Shown here: positions 31,599-41,200 of the stretch, in pieces
How the letters are laid out: every line of letters starts with the position of its first letter
Position numbering within the stretch: the first letter of the stretch is position 1
From: DASRBO01 sp035653595
Lineage (GTDB): Bacteria > Actinomycetota > Acidimicrobiia > Acidimicrobiales > JAJPHE01
Length of the DNA: 42,068 nt
Assembly (NCBI GenBank): GCA_035653595.1
Contig: DASRBO010000182.1
Coordinates: forward strand, 1-42,068
Reading direction: 5' to 3'
The notes under the pieces: model-generated
Told to the model about the DNA's origin: nothing
The model's input: only the letters and a program-made list of their open reading frames with translations
The model's database searches: none
Translations under genes and position numbers: made by a program

Positions 31599-33173
31599 CA
31601 GGCGCTTGTAGATCTTCCCGTTGTCCTGCCGGGGAAGGGTGTCGATGAAGTCGACCGAGCGCGGGCACTTGAAGCGGGCCAGCTTCTGGCGGCAGAACTC
31701 CACCAGCTCGGTGGCCAGCTCGGGGGTGGGCTCGACACCCTCCTTGAGCTCGACCACCGCCTTGACCTCCTCACCCCATTCGTCGTTGGGCACGCCGATC
31801 GTGGCCACGTCGCCCACAGCCGGGTGGGTCAGCAGCACGGCGTCGACCTCGGCCGGGTAGATGTTGACCCCGCCGGAAATGATGAGGTTGGCGGTGCGGT
31901 CGGTCAGGTACAGGTAGCCGTCGTCGTCCACATAGCCGACGTCGCCAAGGGTGAAGTAGTTGCCCCGGTAGGCCGACGACGTCTTGTCCTCGTCCTTGTA
32001 GTACTGGAAACGTCCGGCGTCGGGGGCCTTCAGGAAGACCAGCCCCACCTCGTTGGTTGGCAAGGGGTTGCCCTCGTCGTCGCCGATCTTGACGTGGTCG
32101 GGCGGGTTGACCTTGCCCACCGTGCCCGGCCGCTCCAGCCAGGTCGCCGAGTCCACCGACGTCCCCGCCCCCTCGGTGGCGGCGTAGTACTCGAACACGA
32201 TCGGGCCCAACCAGTCGATGAGGGCCTTCTTGACCGGCACCGGGCACGGGGCGGCCCCGTGCAGCACATGGCGGAGGGAGGACAGGTCGTACTTGGCCCG
32301 GACGTCCTCGGGCAGCGACAGCAGCCGGTGGAACATGGTCGGGACCATGTGGGTGTGGGTGACGCGGTGCTCGGCGATGAGCCGCAGCGTCTCCTCGGCA
32401 TCCCACGCCCCCATCAGGACCACCCCGACGCCGTTGGACAGCGGCGAGGACAGCGAGAAGGCGAGCGGGGCGGCGTGGTAGAGAGGCCCGGTGCACAGGT
32501 GCATGTCCTCGCCCGGCTTGTAGCCGTAGGGGTTGAGGCCGGCCATGACCGCCGTGATGCGGGTGGCCGCCGGCCGGTGCACGCCCTTGGGCCGCCCGGT
32601 CGTGCCCGACGTGTAGAGCATGGTCCCGCCCAGGCTCGGATCCTCGATGTCATCGTCGGCCTCGGTCGCCAGGGACTCCTCGTAGGACTCGAAGCCCTCG
32701 ATGGGCCCTCCCACCGCCAGGCGCACGATGCAGGTGGGCACGTCGCGCACCGCCCCCGACGCCATCTCCGCCAGCGGGGCCTCGGCGATCAGGGCCTTGG
32801 CCTCGCAGTCGCCCACGATGTAGGCCGCCTCGTCCCCGGTCAGGTGCCAGTTGATCGGGGTCAGGCGCAGGCCGGCCCGCTGGCAGGCCGCCACCGTCTC
32901 TGGGAAGGCGGGGACGTTCCCGCAGATCAGGGCGACGCTGTCACCGGCCTGCACGCCCCGCCGGCGCAGGGCCCGCACCAGCCGGTTGGCGTTGGAGTTG
33001 AGCTCGGCGAAGGTCCGGTCTCCGCCCCCGGAGATGATGGCGGTCTTGTCCGGCTGCTCCTTGGCCCAGTAGGCCGGGATCATCCCCTTCATGGCCGCTT
33101 CCTGCCTCGGGGTGAGCTCGGGCGCGTCGCCGCCGGCAGCGGCGGCCCCGCCCTGGGCCCGGGTATCAGTCAT
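31569..33173 (-). CDS. Acyl-CoA synthetase (AMP-binding, FadD-like)
   Basis: 534-residue ANL-superfamily ligase that activates a carboxylic acid with ATP and CoA. Motifs: the P-loop YTSGTTGRPKG (187-197), EYYAATEGAG, the hinge region GDVGYVDDDGYLYLTDRTAN, ISGGVNIYPAEVDAVL and the C-terminal catalytic Lys520 in RQDNGKIYKR. The LCTGPLYHAAPLAFSL segment is common in steroid- and terpenoid-degradation ligases of actinobacteria, but the substrate cannot be assigned. ATG 33173 overlaps the acyl-CoA dehydrogenase stop (ATGA). It is the last gene of the thiolase-DUF35-dehydrogenase-ligase operon, so its substrate is probably on the same degradation route. Confidence 0.92.
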   Translation of the reverse strand: MTDTRAQGGAAAAGGDAPELTPRQEAAMKGMIPAYWAKEQPDKTAIISGGGDRTFAELNSNANRLVRALRRRGVQAGDSVALICGNVPAFPETVAACQRAGLRLTPINWHLTGDEAAYIVGDCEAKALIAEAPLAEMASGAVRDVPTCIVRLAVGGPIEGFESYEESLATEADDDIEDPSLGGTMLYTSGTTGRPKGVHRPAATRITAVMAGLNPYGYKPGEDMHLCTGPLYHAAPLAFSLSSPLSNGVGVVLMGAWDAEETLRLIAEHRVTHTHMVPTMFHRLLSLPEDVRAKYDLSSLRHVLHGAAPCPVPVKKALIDWLGPIVFEYYAATEGAGTSVDSATWLERPGTVGKVNPPDHVKIGDDEGNPLPTNEVGLVFLKAPDAGRFQYYKDEDKTSSAYRGNYFTLGDVGYVDDDGYLYLTDRTANLIISGGVNIYPAEVDAVLLTHPAVGDVATIGVPNDEWGEEVKAVVELKEGVEPTPELATELVEFCRQKLARFKCPRSVDFIDTLPRQDNGKIYKRLLRDRYRTGS

Positions 33174-34417
33174 GCTCCCTCCCCTGCTGCGGCCGGGGCC
33201 TTGCGGGTGGCCTCGGCGTCGGGCTCCTTGGGCAGGTCGAGCACGCGCTCGCCCACGATGTTGCGCTGGACCTGGGCCGTCCCGCCCCAGATGGTCACCG
33301 ACCGGGTGGACAGGAAGTTGGCCTGCCACTTGTCGGGGCGGTAGTCGCCCGGCTCCTGGGGCGGCAGGATCATCGACTCGGCCCCCCTGATGTTGGTCAC
33401 CTGCTCGGCGAAGCGCTGGGCGTACTCGGACCAGAACATCTTGTTGATCGACGACGCCGGGCCGGGCTCCTTCTTGGCCACCACCTCGGAGAGCAGCCGC
33501 AGGCCCTGGAACCTCATGATCTCGCAATGGGTGAAGGCGGAAGCCAGCTGCTGGCGCACCAGCGGGTCGGCGTCGCGCCCCAGCTTCCGGGTCAGCTCGA
33601 CGGCCTCCCAGAACTGCCTGGTGTACTGGACGTGCTGGGTGGTCGCGTTGCCGCCCCGCTCGTTGCCGAGGGTGGTCATGGTCACCCGCCAGCCGTTGTT
33701 CAGGCCGCCGATCACGTTGAACAGCGGGGCGCGGGCCTCGCTGATGAACGTCTCGGTGAAGTGGGCCTGCCCGGTCATCTGCTTGATCGGCCTCAGCTCG
33801 AAGCCGTTGGACGTGCCGTCGTCCCTGAACATGGGCGTGAGCACGTAGGAGATGCCCCGGTGCTTGGGGGCGTCAGGGTCGGTGCGGCACAGGCAGAACA
33901 TCATGTTCGCCGCCTGGGCCCCGGAGGTCCACACCTTCTGCCCGGTGATGACAACCTCGTCGCCGTCGACGACCCCCCTGGTCTTGAGCCCGGCCAGGTC
34001 GGAGCCGGCGTCGGGCTCGGAGAAGCCCTGGCAGTAGCGGTCGGTGCCGTCGATGATGCGGGGCAGGAAGTGGGCCTTCTGCTCGTCGGTGCCCCAGACG
34101 ATGATCGACGGGCCCACCAGCCACTCGCCCATGCCCCGGGTGACCCTGGGCACCCCGGCGCGGGCGAACTCCTCGTTCATCACCGCCACCTCGATGCCGG
34201 TCAGGCCCCGCCCGCCGAACTCCCGGGGCCAGGAGACGCACAGGTAGCCCGCCTGGTGGAGCTTGTCGGTCCACTCCTGGATGCCCGGGACGTCGCCGAA
34301 GCTGGCCCGCTCGGCGTCCACCCCCATCAGCTCCTCGGGCCGGTTGGCCTCCAACCACTGGCGCAGCTCGTCGCGGAACCTCGCCGCCGACGGGCCCAGC
34401 TCGATCTCCATGCCCAT
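33170..34417 (-). CDS. Acyl-CoA dehydrogenase
   Basis: 415-residue flavoprotein that would introduce an alpha-beta double bond into an acyl-CoA and pass electrons to ETF. N-terminal helical domain (1-~120), middle beta domain with YCQGFSEPDAGSDLAGLKT (~128-146) and GQKVWTSGAQAANMMFCL, and C-terminal helical domain with GNERGGNATTQ and SVTIWGGTAQVQRNIVGER. At the place of the MCAD catalytic Glu (IYEGT) it has Gly378 (IWGGT). The base must therefore come from another position, as in LCAD or isovaleryl-CoA dehydrogenase, or from a partner subunit as in actinobacterial heteromeric dehydrogenases. ATG 34417 lies four bases after the DUF35 stop. Confidence 0.92.
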   Translation of the reverse strand: MGMEIELGPSAARFRDELRQWLEANRPEELMGVDAERASFGDVPGIQEWTDKLHQAGYLCVSWPREFGGRGLTGIEVAVMNEEFARAGVPRVTRGMGEWLVGPSIIVWGTDEQKAHFLPRIIDGTDRYCQGFSEPDAGSDLAGLKTRGVVDGDEVVITGQKVWTSGAQAANMMFCLCRTDPDAPKHRGISYVLTPMFRDDGTSNGFELRPIKQMTGQAHFTETFISEARAPLFNVIGGLNNGWRVTMTTLGNERGGNATTQHVQYTRQFWEAVELTRKLGRDADPLVRQQLASAFTHCEIMRFQGLRLLSEVVAKKEPGPASSINKMFWSEYAQRFAEQVTNIRGAESMILPPQEPGDYRPDKWQANFLSTRSVTIWGGTAQVQRNIVGERVLDLPKEPDAEATRKAPAAAGEGA

Positions 34418-34421
34418 TCCC

Positions 34422-34856
34422 TCAGGCCTCCTGGTCCGGCTCGAACAGCGGGAGCCGCCGACCGTCGGAGAGCTCCTCCCAGGTCACCCGGACCGCCATG
34501 CCCACCTCCACCTTGTCCGGCGGGCAGTTCACAACATTGGACATGACCCTGGCCCCTTCCTCCAGGTCGACCAGCGCTACCACGTACCGGTCGCCCAGGA
34601 CCGGGTTGGGCCGGTGCTCGACGGTGAAGGTGTAGATGCGCCCCTTGCCGGTCGCCGGCCGCCACTCGAGGCCGTCGCCCAGGCAGCCGGGGCAGACCTC
34701 GCGGGGGTAGAACACCGGCACCTGGCAGTTCCGGCACCACTGCAGGACCAGCTCGCCCCGCCTGGTGGCGTCCCAGAACGGCTCGGTGGTCGGGGTGACC
34801 GGCGGCTCCATCCGGGTGGGCCGGCGCTCCTCGGTGCGGCCTTCGGTGGTGGTCAT
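34422..34856 (-). CDS. DUF35 zinc-ribbon/OB-fold protein, partner of the thiolase-like protein
   Basis: 144 residues. The rubredoxin-like zinc ribbon has CRNC (Cys41, Cys44) and CPGC (Cys55, Cys58) around VPVFYPREVCPGC, followed by an OB fold with GRIYTFTVEHRPNPVLGDRY and VVALVDLEEGARVMSNVVNC. DUF35 proteins of this kind bind acyl-CoA and associate with thiolase-like partners; the ChsH2 DUF35 domain with Ltp2 is the known steroid aldolase example. Here it overlaps the upstream thiolase-like gene by four bases (ATGA), which supports a 1:1 complex. The function in this organism is inferred from that pairing. Confidence 0.92.
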   Translation of the reverse strand: MTTTEGRTEERRPTRMEPPVTPTTEPFWDATRRGELVLQWCRNCQVPVFYPREVCPGCLGDGLEWRPATGKGRIYTFTVEHRPNPVLGDRYVVALVDLEEGARVMSNVVNCPPDKVEVGMAVRVTWEELSDGRRLPLFEPDQEA

Positions 34857-36016
34857 GACAGGGTGGCCTCCGTGCCCAGAACGAGGGTCGACATGCAGGA
34901 CAGGACCATGCCCGAGCCGTGGGCGACGGCCACCTCGGCCCCCGGCACCTGGCGGGGCCCGCCCTCGCCCCGCAGCTGGCGCACCGCCTCGACGATCAGG
35001 AACATCCCGTACATCCCGGGGTGGGTGTAGGACAGCCCGCCGCCGTTGGTGTTCATGGGCAGGCTCCCGCCCGGGGCGGTCGCCCCGTCGGCGGCGAAGC
35101 GGCCCCCTTCACCCTTGGGACAGAACCCGAGATCCTCCAGGTGCAGGAGGGCGGTGATGGTGAAGCTGTCGTAGCCCTCGAGCACATCGACGTCGCCGGG
35201 CTTGATGCCCGCCATGGCGAAGGCCGATGCCCCCGAAACGACCCCGGGGGTGATGGTGAGATCGGGCATCTGGCTGATCATGGAGTGGTCGTGACAGGTG
35301 CCCGCCCCGAGCACGTACACCGGCGGATTCTTGAGGGTGCGGGCCCGCTCGGCGCTGGTCATGACGAAGGCGCCGGCGCCGTCGGTGACCAGACAGCAGT
35401 CCAGCAGGTGCAGGGGCGAGGTCTGCATCGGTGAGGCCAGCACGTCCTCCACCGTTATCGGCTCCTGATAGCGGGCCTTGGGGTTCATGGTCGCCCACTG
35501 CCTGGTGCTGACGGCGATCTCCGCCAGCTGCTCGGCGGTGGTGCCGTACTGGGCCATGTGTCTGGTGGCGGCCATGGCGTAGGGCCCCATCGGCATGCGC
35601 AGCCCGTAGGGCATCTCCCATTCGGCCGCTGGGTTGGCGCCGCCCATGTCGGGCCGCCTGAAGCCGCCCCGGCGCCGGCCCCGGTCGCTGCGGGGAGTGG
35701 AGGCGTAGACGCTGATCACCACGTCGCACAGGCCGGCGGCGATGGCGGCGGCGGCGTGCTCGGCGTGGACCTCGAAGCTCGATCCCCCCGTGCTGGTGGA
35801 ATCGGTGAACCGGGGGTGGATGCCGAGGTACTCGGCCAGCCCCATGGACGACTGGGCGTGGCACACCCCGTCGACGTCGGAGAGCTGCAGGCCGGCGTCC
35901 TCGAGCGCGAGCCGGATCATCTCGGCCTCGAGGCGCCTCCCGTGTAGTGACAGCTCGCCCGTGGGGGAGGCGTCGTCCGCCACCCCGACGATCGCCGCTG
36001 CTCCTCTGAGACTCAA
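34853..36016 (-). CDS. Thiolase-like lipid-transfer protein lacking the thiolase nucleophile (Ltp2-like, probable retro-aldolase)
   Basis: 387 residues with the SCP-x thiolase fold. The nucleophile helix reads DSTSTGGSSFEVHAEHAAAA (72-91): Gly/Ser stand where thiolases have the acyl-accepting Cys. The distal cysteine motif is AHGSGMVLS, again without Cys, while NTNGGGLSYTHPGMYG (323-338) keeps His333 and EGYDSFTI has Tyr283. Such proteins with a DUF35 partner cleave beta-hydroxyacyl-CoA side chains by a retro-aldol reaction instead of CoA-dependent thiolysis. The likely start is TTG 36016, giving the N-terminus SLRGAAAIVGVAD. It is the first gene of a four-gene operon; a dyad symmetry element lies just upstream. 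Confidence 0.88.
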   Translation of the reverse strand: MSLRGAAAIVGVADDASPTGELSLHGRRLEAEMIRLALEDAGLQLSDVDGVCHAQSSMGLAEYLGIHPRFTDSTSTGGSSFEVHAEHAAAAIAAGLCDVVISVYASTPRSDRGRRRGGFRRPDMGGANPAAEWEMPYGLRMPMGPYAMAATRHMAQYGTTAEQLAEIAVSTRQWATMNPKARYQEPITVEDVLASPMQTSPLHLLDCCLVTDGAGAFVMTSAERARTLKNPPVYVLGAGTCHDHSMISQMPDLTITPGVVSGASAFAMAGIKPGDVDVLEGYDSFTITALLHLEDLGFCPKGEGGRFAADGATAPGGSLPMNTNGGGLSYTHPGMYGMFLIVEAVRQLRGEGGPRQVPGAEVAVAHGSGMVLSCMSTLVLGTEATLS

Positions 36017-36029
36017 CCCTTCGACCCCC

Positions 36030-36055
36030 TAACTGTTTAAGTGTTGCACTAGTTA
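36030..36055. promoter_or_regulatory. Nested inverted repeats upstream of the acyl-CoA degradation operon
   Basis: TAACT (36030-36034) and AGTTA (36051-36055) enclose AGTG-ttg-CACT (36040-36050), all in an A+T-rich patch 14-39 bases before the TTG start of the thiolase-like gene. The position over the promoter and the dyad size suggest a TetR-family operator. It does not match the KstR consensus that I know. The rest of 36017-36149 shows no gene. Confidence 0.45.
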
Positions 36056-36149
36056 CGGCGGATGGGGTCGCGCTGTCAACCGGAGGGGCCGGGGCGCGGG
36101 CTGCGGGGCCATGGGCCCGGCGCCGGAGCCGGCGGGCGGGCCGGGGCCG

Positions 36150-37604
<1,455 letters not shown>

Positions 37605-37640
37605 GGGCGGGGCACCTTTCGCTGGCTCGGTCAGAAGGGT

Positions 37641-38207
37641 TCAGGGGCTCGAGACGTCGCGGGAGAGCAGGGACTGGCCCTCCTGCCATCGGGCCAGGGC
37701 CCACAGCAGGTCGGAGAGCCGGTTGAGGTAGACGGGCACCGACGAGCCGTCCAGCTCCACCCCCAGCACCCGGCGCTCGGCCCGGCGCACCACCGTGCGG
37801 GCGTGGTCGAGGGCGGCCGCCACCGGGTCCCCGCCGGGCACCACGAACTCGGCCGGCATGGCGAAGCGGGTGAGCAGGTCGTCGATCCGGTGCTCGAGCT
37901 CGGCCACCATGTCGGCGGTGACCAGGCTGCGACCGGGCTCGAGCTTGGCCCGGTTGGCCGGGGCGGTGGCCACCTCCGCCATGGTCACGTAGAGGCCCCG
38001 CTCCAGCTCGACCAGCACCGCGTCCAGCTGGGGGTTGTCGGTCGCCGCCCGGGCCAGCCCGATGGCGGCCTGGGCCTCGTCGATGTCGCCGTTGGCCTCG
38101 ATCACGGCGCTGTCCTTGCGGGCCCGGCCCCCGAAGAGCAGACCGGTGGTCCCGTCGTCCCCGGTGCGGGTGTAGATGCGGGGCGCTCGCTCCGACCGCT
38201 CGGGCAT
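37641..38207 (-). CDS. Cob(I)alamin adenosyltransferase, PduO type
   Basis: 188-residue trimeric enzyme that transfers the adenosyl group of ATP to cob(I)alamin, making adenosylcobalamin. The N-terminal ATP motif is RIYTRTGDDGTTGLLFGGRA (10-29). The C-terminal active-site helices have ARTVVRRAERRV (~135-146) and VYLNRLSDLLWALARWQEG (~158-176), both diagnostic of PduO rather than CobA or EutT. Its product is the cofactor of the methylmalonyl-CoA mutase at 26294. ATG 38207 is divergent from metH, another B12 enzyme, and has a TAGATT box eight bases upstream. Confidence 0.95.
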   Translation of the reverse strand: MPERSERAPRIYTRTGDDGTTGLLFGGRARKDSAVIEANGDIDEAQAAIGLARAATDNPQLDAVLVELERGLYVTMAEVATAPANRAKLEPGRSLVTADMVAELEHRIDDLLTRFAMPAEFVVPGGDPVAAALDHARTVVRRAERRVLGVELDGSSVPVYLNRLSDLLWALARWQEGQSLLSRDVSSP

Positions 38208-38215
38208 GGAGCGGC

Positions 38216-38221
38216 AATCTA
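38216..38221 (-). promoter_or_regulatory. Putative -10 box (TAGATT) for the adenosyltransferase gene
   Basis: TAGATT on the minus strand ends eight bases before ATG 38207 with no ribosome-binding site between, consistent with a leaderless transcript covering the adenosyltransferase and perhaps pepA. Confidence 0.4.
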
Positions 38222-38262
38222 ACGGGCCGATAAAGGAGAAATGGGCCCGCCACCGGCGTGGG

Positions 38263-38268
38263 TAGCCT
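38263..38268 (+). promoter_or_regulatory. Putative -10 box (TAGCCT) for metH
   Basis: TAGCCT ends ten bases before ATG 38279. If used, the in-frame GTG at 38258 lies upstream of the transcript and cannot be the start. The whole region between the divergent start codons is 71 bases, too short for a cobalamin riboswitch (about 200 nt). Confidence 0.4.
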
Positions 38269-38278
38269 GGGTCGCCTG

Positions 38279-41200
38279 ATGGACCGCTACCTCGAGGCCG
38301 CCCGCCAGCGCGTCGTCGTCTTCGACGGGGCGTCGGGAACCAGCCTGCAGGCGGCCAACCTGTCCGCCGACGACTTCGGCGGCCCGGAGCTGGAGGGCTG
38401 CAACGAGGTCCTGGTCGAGACCAGGCCCGAGGTCGCCGCCGCCGTCCACGCCGGCTTCCTCGACGTTGGGGTCGACGTCATCGAGACCCACACCTTCGGG
38501 GCCTTCTCGGTCGTCCTGGCCGAGTACGGAATCGCCGAGCGGGCCTACCAGCTGAACCTCGCCGCCGCCCGCCTGGCCCGCGAGGTCGCGTCCGGCTACT
38601 CCACCCCGGACCGCCCCCGCTGGGTGGCCGGCTCGATGGGACCGGGCACCAAGCTCCCGTCGCTGGGCCACATCAGCTTCGCCGACCTGAGGGACGCCTA
38701 CGAGGAGCAGGCCCGGGGGCTGCTGGACGGCGGGGTCGACCTGCTGCTGGTGGAGACCCAGTACGACCTGCTGGCGGCCAAGGCCGGCCTGCTGGCCTGC
38801 CGGAGGGCCATGCAGGCGACCGGGCGCCAGGTCCCCCTGCAGGTGCAGGTGACCATGGAGACGACGGGCCGGATGCTCGTCGGCTCGGAGATCGGGGCGG
38901 CCCTGACCGCCCTCAGCGCCATGCGCCCCGACGTCATCGGGCTCAACTGCGCCACCGGGCCGAGGGAGATGGGCGAGCACCTGCGCTACCTGTCCCGCCA
39001 CTCGCCGGTGCCGATCTCCTGCCTGCCCAACGCCGGCCTCCCCTCGGTCGTGGACGGCCGCACCCACTACGACCTCACCCCCGAGCAGCTGGCCGAGCAC
39101 CATGCCGGGTTCATCACCGAGCTCGGGGTGACGGTTGTGGGAGGGTGCTGCGGCACCACGCCGGACCACCTGCGGGCGGTGGTCGAGGCCTGCCGCCACC
39201 TCGAGCCGGCGCGGCGTCAGGTGGTGGCGGATCCGGGGGTGGCATCCATCTACAGCCACACGCCCTACGACCAGTCCCCCTCGGTGCTGATCGTGGGCGA
39301 GCGGGCCAACACCAACGGCTCCAAGCAGTTCAAGCAGGCCCTGCTGAACGGCGACTGGGACACGTGCGTCGCCCTCGCCCGCGACCAGGTCAGGGAGGGC
39401 GCCCACGTCCTCGACCTGTGCGTGGACTACACCGGACGGGACGGCACCGCCGACATGGACGCCGTGGCCCGCCGGTGGGCCACCGAGGCCACCGCTCCGA
39501 TCATGCTCGACTCGACCGAGCCCCAGGTGGTCGAGGCCGGCCTGCAGTGGATCGGCGGCAAGCCCCTGCTCAACTCGGCCAACCTCGAGGAGGGCGAGGC
39601 GCCGGGCCAGCGCTTCGACCGGGTGATGTCGATGGCCCGCGACTACGGCTGCGCCGTGGTCTGCATGTGCATCGACGAGACCGGCCAGGCCCGCACCGCC
39701 GAGCGCAAGCTGGAGATCGCCCGCCGGATACGGGACATCGCCGTCGAGCGCTACGGGCTCGACCCGGCCGACCTGTTCTTCGACACCAACACCCTCACCA
39801 TCACCACCGGCATGGAGGAGAGCCGGCGGGACGCCCTCGAGACCATTGAGGGCATCCGCGCCATCAAGACCGAGCTGGCCGGGGTCCACACCAGCCTGGG
39901 GGTGTCGAACGTCTCCTTCGGCCTCAAGCCCGCCGCCAGGCACGTCCTCAACTCGGTGTTCCTGCACGAGGCCCAGCAGGCCGGCCTCGACGCCGCCATG
40001 GTCAACCCGGCGCGGATCATGCCGCTCAACCGCATCGACCCCGCCCACGTGGAGATCTGCCTCGACCTCATATACGACCGCCGGCGGGAGGGCTACGACC
40101 CCCTGGCCGAGCTGCTGGCCGCCTTCGAGGACGTCACCTCCGCCGCCGCCGAGCGAGAGGATCGCAGCTCGTGGCCGGTGGAGGAGCGCCTCAAGGCCCG
40201 CATCATCGACGGCGACCGCAACGGACTGGAGGCCGACCTCGACCAGGCCCTGGCCGAGGGCCGGGCGGCGCTGGACATCGTCAACGACGTCCTTCTCGAC
40301 GGCATGAAGGTGGTGGGCGAGCTGTTCGGGTCCGGGCGCATGCAGCTGCCCTTCGTGCTGCAGTCGGCCGAGACCATGAAGTCGGCGGTGGCCTACCTCG
40401 AGCCCCACATGGAGCGGGCCGAGTCAGGGGGCAAGGGCCGGATCGTGCTGGCGACGGTGAAGGGCGACGTCCACGACATCGGCAAGAACCTGGTCGACAT
40501 CATCCTCACCAACAACGGCTACGAGGTGCACAACCTCGGCATCAAGGTGCCCCTCGAGGACATGGTGGCCAAGGCGGACGAGGTCGGCGCCGACGCCATC
40601 GGCATGAGCGGACTGCTGGTCAAGAGCACCCTGATCATGAGGGAGAACCTCGAGGAGCTCAACCGCCGCGGCCTGTCCGGCACCCCGGTCCTGCTCGGCG
40701 GCGCCGCCCTCACCCGCTCCTATGTCGAGCGCGACCTCCGGTCGGTCTACGAGGGGCGCGTCTTCTACGGGCGCGACGCCTTCGAGGGCCTGCGCACCAT
40801 GGACCGGCTCATGGAGCTCAAGCGCAGCGGCGAGGACGACGCCGACTTCGGGCGCAAGCTGACCGAGCGGATCATGCCGGAGCGCAAGAGCGAACAGGAC
40901 GCCGCCAGGGCCGTGGCCGTGGAGGACCTGCCGGCTCGCAGCCCCGAGGTGGCCGCCGACAACCCGGTGTTCCCGCCGCCGTTCGTCGGGGCCCGGGTCG
41001 TGAGGGGTATCGCCATCGACGACATCGCCGCCTACCTCAACGAGACCGCCCTGTTCCGCAACCAGTGGCAGTACCGGCCCGACAAGGACGCCGGCGAGAG
41101 CGACGAGGAGTTCCGGGTCCGGGTGCGCGCCGTGCTGCGCCAGGAGCTGGACAAGGCCAAGGCCTCCGGCGTGCTGGTCCCCCAGGTCGCCTACGGCTAC

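Noticed and set aside
36030..36055. KstR cholesterol-regulator box upstream of the thiolase-like gene
   Set aside because: The dyad lacks the AACnnGTT core with flanking T and A at the right spacing, so it is reported only as an unassigned operator.
38241..38279. A 12-codon upstream reading frame (ATG 38241, AAGGAG just before it) whose TGA overlaps the metH ATG
   Set aside because: The overlap is attractive, but the ribosome-binding site is only two bases from the ATG and the TAGCCT -10 box at 38263 lies inside it, so it is probably upstream of the transcript.
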